Source of the DNA: Strobilurus pachycystidiatus
Taxonomy: Eukaryota; Basidiomycota; Agaricomycetes; Agaricales; Physalacriaceae
Direction: 5' to 3'
DNA length: 64,000 nt
NCBI GenBank assembly: GCA_019915135.1
Contig: JAHLMK010000003.1
Coordinates: 1,674,001-1,738,000, forward strand
Made by a program: the position numbers and the translations under genes. Positions 56,753-64,000 of this stretch are shown here, piece after piece. Numbering within the stretch: the stretch's first letter is position 1; every line of letters begins with the position of its first letter. The notes under the pieces were generated by a model that was given only the letters and a program-made list of their open reading frames with translations, did not search any database and was not told where the DNA came from.

Positions 56753-57574
56753 CCCTAATGCGAGCGAAATGTTCAGTCATTGTTCCGTCGGAAAATGGAG
56801 TGCGACTCACCGGAGGTAGTCCTAGTCAGCATGGAACGTATGTCGACATGGGAAGACGGAAATGAGAGCAGGTGGAGAAGATCGCGGGTGACTAACAATC
56901 AAATCTTTGACTGCAACTATGTCTTCTCGTCCATACCCCGTCTCAAATTATCGATGAAAAAGTTTCGGTGCGTGGGCGAGCCCTTTTGTCATGTATCTCA
57001 GCCAAGTGTAAAGAGCAACGGCACTATTACGGCAAGAGGTGCGATACTCTGCAAAAGTGGTTCAAGTCTTAGCCAACGGAAGGTGGAAAACGACGAAAAT
57101 ACACACGTCTTGAAGCTTGAAGTCTTTCTCCTCTCAGACATATCGGGCCAAGAGTAGCCACATGTATTACGCGAGTGCTGCTCCGAGATATCTGTCTTTT
57201 CGAGACAACCTGTGAATCTTGACTATTCTGAGCACAAGGTCGACGCCTCGTTGAGGCGATCCAGGTCCAGGTGAAAAAGTATTCCGCTTGGCGCTCGACA
57301 AGTAACGATAAAGAGCGTGTCCTCCACGTTCCGACAGCGAAGAACGTAATGTAATGGTCATAGCATTGACAGAGTGAAGGACGCCTTGTGCTGCTGAAGG
57401 ACAACGTGTTTGAGAACCGTATGTCATGATTTGGTCCAAGTAAATCGCGTGCGAGACAGCCTCGGACGGTCAACAAGACGGTTCCGCATGAGGAAGGTAC
57501 CCGGAAAGTTCAAGGTACGGGTCTTAATGAACTAGGGACCACGTAGCAGTGTTCCGTCAAGCCGTACCTGTCGA
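56753..57574. other. Upstream region of the disrupted gene
   Basis: Probably holds the unresolved 5' exons of the split host gene on the minus strand. Short open stretches at 57069-57476 did not give a consistent model. Confidence 0.35.
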
Positions 57575-58121
57575 TCAATAGCATGCCCTCGTCCATTCCT
57601 CTCCAAGAATCTCGATGACTGACTCGTAGTCACCGACGGCGGCGGCATACCGTGTGTACATTCGGTTTTGGGGGGCCAGGTAATGCTAAATCAAATGTTT
57701 TAGCTACTCGAAAGAAAGACGCTTGGACACGAACCTTATACGTTTCGAGGAAATGTCGAAACTCCTCCGTCAAGATGGTTGTCTCAGCGCGCTCTACATC
57801 GCCGGAGACCGGCTCTGCCGCCATAATGCCGTCGTTTTCTATCGCCTTCGTTCGGGTTTGGCGTAGTATGACATCTCGTGCTCCGGTTGAGGGTTGCCTC
57901 TTTGATGGAGACTGGACATTGTGCATATCATTGAGCGACTTGAATAGTCCGTACTCCACGGAGGACACATCAGCCTGCGCTAGGCTGGGAGTCTGGTCGC
58001 TGTGGCGCACTAGTGATTCGGATTTAAGATATCCCTCCCATGACAAGATTTTGACGAACATTCGAACTATACGACACCGGGACGTCGTGAGGTCCTTTCT
58101 CCATGTAGATCTTACATACAA
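57575..58121 (-). CDS. Hypothetical protein
   Basis: Not recognised. Two exons, 58121-57735 and 57685-57575, join in frame (498 nt, 165 aa) across a 49-nt intron (donor GTTCGT, acceptor ATTTAG). The C-terminal part (EEFRHFLETYK, then HYLAPQNRMYTRYAAAVGDY and ILGEEW) looks like a genuine alpha-helical domain. The N-terminal 45 residues are doubtful, since another frame upstream (KGPHDVPVSYSSNVRQN, about 58040-58100) also looks coding. The first exon may therefore be split differently and begin further upstream. Confidence 0.45.
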
Positions 58122-59105
58122 TGAATAGAAATGTTAGTGTTGGTTCTTCACCACCAATTTGATAATGGCTAGGTCTGTGGGATCCAGAAGGCATGGCAGA
58201 TGGAGGCAACCATTATAACGCTGTTTCCGACTCCTCCGGGTTCTGTCGGACAAGGTTTGACATTGCAAGATATCGGCGCAGAGAACGAAAATACCAGAGG
58301 TGATTAGAGGCTCCCCCAAGTTGCCCCCAAGCTATCCATTCATCTAGCTCGCATATAACCCGTATAGCGGAATTCTTGGAAAGATGCCAACGCCGGTCAT
58401 TCGTGCCGCGTGCGTTGTTCCGGGCGCGAAGTTTGAGGTTACGACGGGTATTGGGTGTTTAGCAGTGCAGATCGGAATGGTTCAAGAATGGTTGATGTCT
58501 CCGGGAGATTCGACTGTGTTTGAATGAGTGGGCATATAGTGCAAGTATGATGCTTGATGTACTCACCGGCTGCACTTCTCGCTGCCAGTCGACAGTCATC
58601 AAGGTCCGCAACTACGGGGAACTACCAGGCCGGCGAGACAGCTAACCCTTCGTAGGTCAGACAAAGAATGAAAAACCCGTATTTCTGGCGTTGTTTCCGA
58701 AATTCCAGGGGGGCGGTTGCTCTCCAGACGCGGATGCCGAATGCTATGTAACCACATCTGACACAGATTCGCATTTTCCAGAATATCTGCGCGTATATTG
58801 ACGCTGATGCAAGAGACATGAGAGGGCCAGGCGCGCCCGTGTGACTCGGGTTCGTTATGGACATTGACACTACGAAGGAGTTTGAGTATATGCGCACTTT
58901 TTCGAAATGTATGCGCATACATCCACGCACATTCATATTAGCGCCCGGTGCGGCATAAGTAGCTAAGAATATGTCGGATAACCTCGGGCTCGTTGTGGTC
59001 ACTGTGGAAGAAATTGATAGCCACGTGCTCTTGGCTTACTTTGCTCTTGTCCCGCCACCTACATAATCCCGGGTATACTCGGTTGTACAGCATATCTCGT
59101 CAACG
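58122..59105. other. Intergenic, nothing firmly recognised
   Basis: May include 5' exons of the gene at 57575-58121 near 58100-58320. The rest shows no gene or repeat that I can support. Confidence 0.4.
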
Positions 59106-60099
59106 ATGTCGCGCCCGATGCCTAGATTGTTCCTCATCCGCCACGGTGGGCCGTCCGAGCTCAGCTTCACCATCTGCGCACTGACCTTATCTTGACAGGC
59201 GAAACTGAATGGTCCATGAATGGGTAAGTCATCTTCACGCGTTAGTGGCCTCGCTGACAGGGCAAATAGACGCCACGTATGTTATCCAAGCTCCTCCACG
59301 AAACCCGCTCGAAAATATGCAGACGGGACGCAGCGATATCCCCTTGACTGCCCGTGGTGAAGAGGAGATTGCGAGCCGCGCCGACATTCTTGTTGGCGAG
59401 GGAAGTAAGGTTCATTGACCGCCAAACCCGATTATACACCGACCGTTTACTTAGAACCCATCGATCCCAAGAATCTCTGCACGGTCTTTGTCTCGCCTCG
59501 TATACGCGCTCACAAAACCTTCCACCTACTGTTTGCCAACGTCGAGGATCCCCACCACATTCTCACTGAGGAAGTACGAGAGTGGGATTACGGTACGCTA
59601 TCTACACAGGATCCTTGGCTGTACTTGACCTAGTACTAGGTGATTACGAGGGTTTGAAGCCCGCTGAGATCCAAGCTCTCAACCCCGGATGGAACATCTG
59701 GAGAGATGGCTGCCCAAACGGGGAGAGCGTCCTTCAGATGCAGACCCGCGTGGATACTGTTATCGAAAACGTTAGTCTCGCTGTAACGTCAACCGAACCT
59801 CCTTGACGCGTGCAATAGGTCCGCAAGTATCACAAGGAGTACAAGGAGGAGGGCATCAACACTCGCGATGTCGTAATTGTTGCCCATGGCCACTTTAGTC
59901 GTGTGTTCCTGGCCCGCTGGATCAACTTCCCGATTCACCTCGGAACCAACTTCAATGTTGAGCCTGGAGGCGTATGTACCTCGCCCTGTTTCCCACCTGT
60001 ATCTCATCTTTTGCGCAGATTGCCGTTCTGGGCTACAACCACAATAATCTGGATGAGCCGGCAATGGATGCTCTCAATCTGTATGCCCGCTTGAGATAG
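59106..60099 (+). CDS. Histidine phosphatase, sedoheptulose-1,7-bisphosphatase-like
   Basis: Phosphoglycerate-mutase-fold phosphatase resembling yeast Shb17, which feeds riboneogenesis. Exons: 59106-59145, 59199-59223, micro-exon 59270-59276, 59323-59404, 59455-59592, 59640-59770, 59819-59971 and 60019-60099; 657 nt, 218 aa. Motifs in order are LFLIRHGETEWS (catalytic His), NGRHTGRSDIPLT, VFVSPRIRAHKT, EVREWDYGDYEG, WNIWRDGCPNGES, VVIVAHGH (second catalytic His) and GGIAVLGYNHNNLDEPA. The 7-nt exon ACGCCAC, bounded by AG and GTATGT, encodes the Arg-His of the conserved GRHTGRSD; without it the frame breaks. The protein is about 50 residues shorter than Shb17, chiefly in the C-terminal half. 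Confidence 0.88.
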
Positions 60100-60683
60100 A
60101 CTAAATTAGATCAAGCAGTTCAAGCTGAGTGTAATTGTAAACCGAATGTAACTGTTTAGAGCTTCGGGATATCGTCGGCCCTTTGGCCAAAGAATGAGCG
60201 CTTCCTGTCTCCTTCTCCACCGAGGACCAGGGGGCAGGAACGAGGGGCAAATACTCGAAATCGATACATGCCTGTGAGTCCATTGTTAGGATCGCTTGCG
60301 GCCTGTGCTGAACCGACGTTTCACACAGCTGTTGCAACTGGAGACGGGCAGAGACTGACAGCTTTGGTCTCCTGCTTTCACTAAGTGACGACGACATATA
60401 TTTGCTTCCGTTCGCATTGTGGCGCATTCGATCTCTTGCCTGATCGGGTAATGCTCTGGCACGTGAGAGACAGGTCCAAAAGATGGCTCCTCTTCCTCTA
60501 CTGCTCTTTCCCTCTTACACCCACATCACCGTCAGACTTTGATAGCCTGACGCCACATTGCTGCATTACACTTCCTATTTCTGCTTTCGAAAACCTTGAC
60601 TAACATCTCTAGATTATATCTTCCAGCTCGTACTCCCTTTAGACTCGTATTCTTCGTTGCTCAACTAGACCCTATTTCACCAA
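60100..60683. other. Promoter region of the kinase gene
   Basis: No gene is seen. Pyrimidine-rich stretches occur near 60480-60545 and 60600-60660, as in many fungal core promoters. Confidence 0.5.
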
Positions 60684-61792
60684 ATGACCACCGCCGCCGC
60701 CCTCCCCGATTTCGTCAACTACACCCTGGACGAGTGTCGTTTTGTTTTGAAGGAACTCGTTGGCTCTGGAAGCTACGGGAAAGTTTATCGGGCCCTCAAC
60801 CTTTCGACGCCGCAACCTCATCAACAGGTCGCCATCAAGTGCATGGTTCGGCCCCCCGACGGGTCGGATGCTCGAAACCGGCAAGACATGGAGTTGGCTT
60901 TGCATAGACGCGTTACTGGACATCCGAATGTTGTTGCCTTGCAGGAAATCGTTCATCAGTCCGGCTTTGTCTTCATCGTCATGGAGCTCTGCAGTAACAG
61001 AAATCTCGCGGCTCGTGCCTCTGCTGGGGAATTCCAGGACGACGGAAAGGCTCTTCGCAGAGTGATCCTCCAGGTTATAGACGGCCTCCAGCATTGTCAC
61101 GAGAAAGGGGTCTTCCATCGCGATCTCAAGCTCCAGAACATCATTTGCACAGACGACGGGACGGTCAAAATATGCGATTTCGGGCTGGCGACAGACCTTC
61201 GGGTGTCTGAGGTGTACCAAGTGGGCACCCTTGCCTACAACAGTCCAGGTATGTCGCCTTTCTGAGTCTTTTGTGTGAAGCCAAGCTCATGGTCTTGGCA
61301 GAGTGCATGGGGGGATACATTTCTCTGGGTTTAGACACATACGAGACGGAGTCAAACGATATATGGTCCTTGGGGATTCTCATCGCCGCCCTTGTCTTTC
61401 GTAGACTGCCCTGGAGGGTGACAGCCGCGAGCGACCCGAGGTTTCTCGCCTACCTCGAGGACGAGGACAACTATTTCCAACAAAAGTACAAAATCACCAA
61501 CGACTTCAACCGTATCCTTCGAGGCATGCTCGCCTTCGAACCGGCCGCTCGGCCCTCATTAACACAAATACGAATCTCGCTCGAGTTCCTCCCGTCATTC
61601 TTCCCGCGGCCACCCTTGAGATGCACGTACTCAGCTGAAGACTCCGACTCGACGCTGTGTGTGTGCCCTGGGTGTTCTGACAAGGAACTCGACTTCCGAC
61701 CATCGGTTGCATACGGACCCCCGGAGAAGCCCAAGACGTCCATGTTTGACCGCTTCAAGCGCCGTGTGGCTCGTGTGTTTTGCTTCGAATAA
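60684..61792 (+). CDS. Serine/threonine protein kinase, Ran1/Ksp1/Vhs1-like
   Basis: Two exons (60684-61248 and 61302-61792; 1,056 nt, 351 aa). Glycine loop GSGSYGKVY (27-35), VAIK lysine (52), catalytic FHRDLKLQN (144-152), magnesium-binding DFG (165-167) and the SPE end of the activation segment, which spans the intron. The long acidic-free insert after SPE (GGYISLGLDTYETESNDIWSLGI) and the FLAYLEDED region resemble the fungal Ran1/Pat1-Sks1-Vhs1 kinases that act in nutrient or meiotic signalling. The C-terminal tail holds a Cys pair cluster (CVCPGC) and a basic end. All catalytic residues are present. The exact subfamily is inference. Confidence 0.82.
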
Positions 61793-62103
61793 CTGGCTGG
61801 GTCAACTATAAGCTATCCTCGCCTCTCGTTTTCGTAAGTCATTTCTCTCTCATCGTCTAGAAGAGTCTCGTTAACATCCATTCCAGACTTACATCACTCT
61901 CTTTCAATTTGTCTTCTATGGGAATACGGAACCTCATTGGATCGCTGACATCTTCCCAGGTATATTGCTGGCCGATTCTGTATTGTGGTTCATGGAGGTG
62001 CTTTGTTTTTGTCTACAATCTCGCGACGCTTTGCGTTTGGCACTGGTTTTGGGATTTGGGGGCATGCGAACAGTATTTGACGCGACTCTTCTGGCAGTGG
62101 CAA
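61793..62103. other. 3' flank of the kinase gene
   Basis: Short open stretches are present, but no gene is supported. Confidence 0.4.
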
Positions 62104-62320
62104 GCCATTTGTGGGATCTTGGGGCTCCACCATGTGTCAGCGCTACTTGCGAAGCTGATACTCATACGCGATTCGCCCGCGTATCTTGGCATTGACATCT
62201 TCCTGAGGCCATTTGTGGGATCTGGGGGCTCTTACCATGTGTCAGCACTATTTGCGAAGCTGATACTCATAGTCATACGCGATTCGCCCGCGTATCTTTG
62301 GCATTGACATCTTCCTGCGG
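62104..62320. repeat. Tandem duplication of about 105 bp
   Basis: Two direct units (62104-62207 and 62208-62320) each start GCCATTTGTGGGATCT and include CGAAGCTGATACTCATA and CGCGATTCGCCCGCGTATC. A decayed third piece (GCGATTCGCCCGCCTATAC) follows near 62383. No coding role is seen. 62321-62840 otherwise holds nothing I can support. Confidence 0.8.
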
Positions 62321-62840
62321 CTGGGGAAGGTCACTTCGAGCTGTCGGCTGGCACCCGACAGTCGATATCATACTCCTATCAGGCGATTCGCCCGCCTATA
62401 CTAGCATGGAGAAGGGGTGAATGACATCCCAGAGCGTACGAAGCAGCGGCTTGGCATCCGACCTGCTTCGGACTATTTTCACCAGAGCTGCAGAACCTGT
62501 GCAGAACCAATCATGTTTTCCTATCACTCGTCCTATCAGCACCATATCCAGAACTACTCGGGAGTGGGACTCGGGAGCACCTTGTGTACTCCCGAGGTGA
62601 GGAAGAGTACTGTATGTCCTTATCTTTCCTGCTGCACGGATCGCGAGACTGACTATTCCCTATATATCGACCCTCAGAAGTACGATGGAGGGGATTTAAG
62701 GTGACGAGGGCTTTGCTGAAAATCACTTCCATTTGCCGCAAATGTACTTCCCAAATTATGTGCCATGTAGACCCTGTGAAGAACTGATCAAACGAACCTA
62801 TGAAAACAAATGGAACATCCGCAATACAGTGTCGGAGGGA

Positions 62841-63545
62841 TTATTCATCGTCGGTCTCATCTTCTTCGTCGGTATCCTCCGGCTCATCGTCCTCGTCATC
62901 TTCATCTTCTTCGCTATCATCTTCACCCTCCGATTCAGTGATGTCTACAGCTGGCGCGGTATGCTGTTGTGGTGGATTATTAGAGACGCCACTAGCCATT
63001 CGTCTGGCTTCCATCGCCTTGTGTGCAACGTCCTTCGATTCATTTGGAGGTAATAGTTGATCAAGAGCAAGCTCCTTCCATCGAAGAGTCACGTCGACTG
63101 TTGCCGGTGCGAAGCCCATGTCTTCAAACAGCATGCGCGAGGTGGGGTCATGTATGAGTCGCGGACGAGATGCGGGGTGTTTGACATGGGTCGGGTTACC
63201 GAAGGGATATGAAGGATGCATTTGTGACGGCAAGGCTGTTGGGGTTGAAAGAGATGCTCAAATGACAGACAAGTAGATCGTACTGTCGTGCTCCTCGGGA
63301 TTGGGCGGAATCATGTTGGGCGGTATGACCATCTCTATGTTGTTAGAGGATATCAGTGCCCCAAAGCACAGTAGGAGGCAAGGTACACACCGTCGTCCGG
63401 AAGAAGGCCGTCAAAGTAGTCCGGTGTCTCGATGGTATCCAGAACTTTGAGTTCATAATCGGTCATATGCAGGTAACAATAGCCAAGGTCCTTGCTTGCG
63501 TCGCTCAGCAGGAGGTAAGATGATATTGAGGGCACCTACAGTCAT
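62841..63545 (-). CDS. Apc13-like anaphase-promoting complex subunit with acidic tail
   Basis: Four exons (63545-63540, 63490-63391, 63334-63284, 63235-62841) total 552 nt in frame, 183 aa. The first coding exon is only ATGACT. The N-terminal part (YCYLHMTDYELKVLDTI, then LPDDEMVIPPNMIPPNPEE) and the later LRWKELALDQLLPP match the layout of Apc13/Swm1, a small stabilising subunit of the APC/C ubiquitin ligase: a short helix, a D-[DE]-[IM]-x-[IV]-P-P turn and a W-K-D/E-L helix. Unlike short animal Apc13 proteins it has a spacer of about 60 residues and a C-terminal tail of about 30 Asp/Glu residues. Family assignment is by motif only. Confidence 0.6.
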
Positions 63546-63844
63546 CTTGAAGCGTCCCGTAGAAGATAGAAAGTCAAGAGGACATAAAAATCGCGTGTCG
63601 AGGCCAAGCTGCGCCTTTGAGAGCGTTCTAAATGCGAGTCGAGTTGGCCTTTGTGGTGATACAAGCCAAAGCGACAGTTTCCTGTTCCGGCTTTCCAGAG
63701 TCGGAATCCCGCTTTTGGGGCGCCGCCGATCGTCACCGAATGGCTTTTGATTCTGGCACTATCACAGGCTTTGCCTAACTTCCCCAGTTCTACACCTTGC
63801 CTTGACTTCCGTGCAACAAATCTGCTACAGCCAAGCGCGGCTCA
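63546..63844. other. Divergent promoter region
   Basis: About 300 bases between the Apc13-like start and the F-box start on the opposite strand. It should serve both genes. No specific site is recognised. Confidence 0.5.
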
Positions 63845-64000
63845 ATGTTTTCCTCCGTCCCTCCAGAAATCATCCTTCTCTTCCTTCAGGCATGCTCAGA
63901 CGCAGACACGATCCGCGCTTGCAGCCTCGTTTGTCATTACTGGGCTTCGCTTGCCCAGCCAGTCCTGTTCGATCGCAGCAAAACAACCCTTGTGGATGAG
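63845..64000 (+). CDS. F-box protein, 5' part only
   Basis: The open frame begins MFSSVPPEIILLFLQACSDA and continues CSLVCHYWASLAQPVLF to the window edge. This is the F-box core followed by the W.SL.QP.LF segment typical of Agaricomycete F-box genes. It belongs to a different subgroup from the F-box genes at 7373-20119. The rest lies outside the window. Confidence 0.7.
   Translation, partial: MFSSVPPEIILLFLQACSDADTIRACSLVCHYWASLAQPVLFDRSKTTLVDE

Noticed and set aside
63234..63346. Apc13-like gene ending at the stop after IYLSV near 63259
   Set aside because: An intron with GTACGA donor inside that stretch (48 nt) joins the next exon in frame and reaches the conserved W-K-E-L helix.
1..64000. 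tRNA, rRNA, CRISPR arrays, bacterial-type operons
   Set aside because: No cloverleaf with paired arms and no regular spacer array was seen. GTTCGATTC-like strings (for example near 10590) lack the flanking stems.

Overview
The window is nuclear DNA of a filamentous basidiomycete, most likely an Agaricomycete. The evidence is very short introns (about 45-60 nt, GT..AG), a local family of fast-evolving F-box genes, basidiomycete-type Ty3/gypsy and hAT transposons, and fungal housekeeping genes (YHM2-like citrate carrier, Trs130/TRAPPC10, Mpv17-like protein, Apc13-like protein). All coordinates and splice models were read by eye; models whose summed exon lengths divide by three are stated as such.

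Layout. 1-5629: left flank, then an hAT DNA transposon carrying one complete spliced transposase gene. Two miniature elements sit in it: a TA-target MITE at the hAT left terminus and an 8-bp-target MITE in the transposase. The second one's target duplication copied the 3' splice site. 5630-20120: gene-poor DNA with an expanded F-box family (two intact minus-strand genes, one truncated copy, one intact plus-strand gene, one plus-strand fragment) and repeated upstream blocks, showing local segmental duplication. A proline-rich/acidic gene lies at 11447-12918. 20587-37448: two large paralogous genes (about 1,150 aa) in inverted orientation flank three conserved genes: the mitochondrial carrier, the Mpv17 family protein and Trs130. 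The paralogs carry what looks like a degenerate 2-oxoglutarate/Fe(II) oxygenase fold. 38339-40495: a cytochrome P450 gene. 40961-56479: a 15.5-kb Ty3/gypsy retrotransposon on the minus strand with apparently identical 476-bp LTRs. It has a 3,108-codon ORF1 (Gag, zinc knuckle, protease, then about 2,000 extra residues), a separate RT-RNaseH-integrase ORF2 in the +1 frame and a 321-aa ORF3. It split the last exon of a host gene. 57575-64000: an unknown gene, a sedoheptulose-bisphosphatase-like histidine phosphatase, a Ran1/Ksp1-type protein kinase, an Apc13-like gene and the start of another F-box gene.

The strongest candidates for something undescribed are (i) the giant retrotransposon with a repeated-module extension between protease and RT, (ii) a MITE made splice-neutral by its own target-site duplication, (iii) micro-exons of 3, 3 and 7 nt in conserved genes, supported by reading frame and by conserved family motifs, and (iv) the inverted pair of pseudo-oxygenase-like giant genes.
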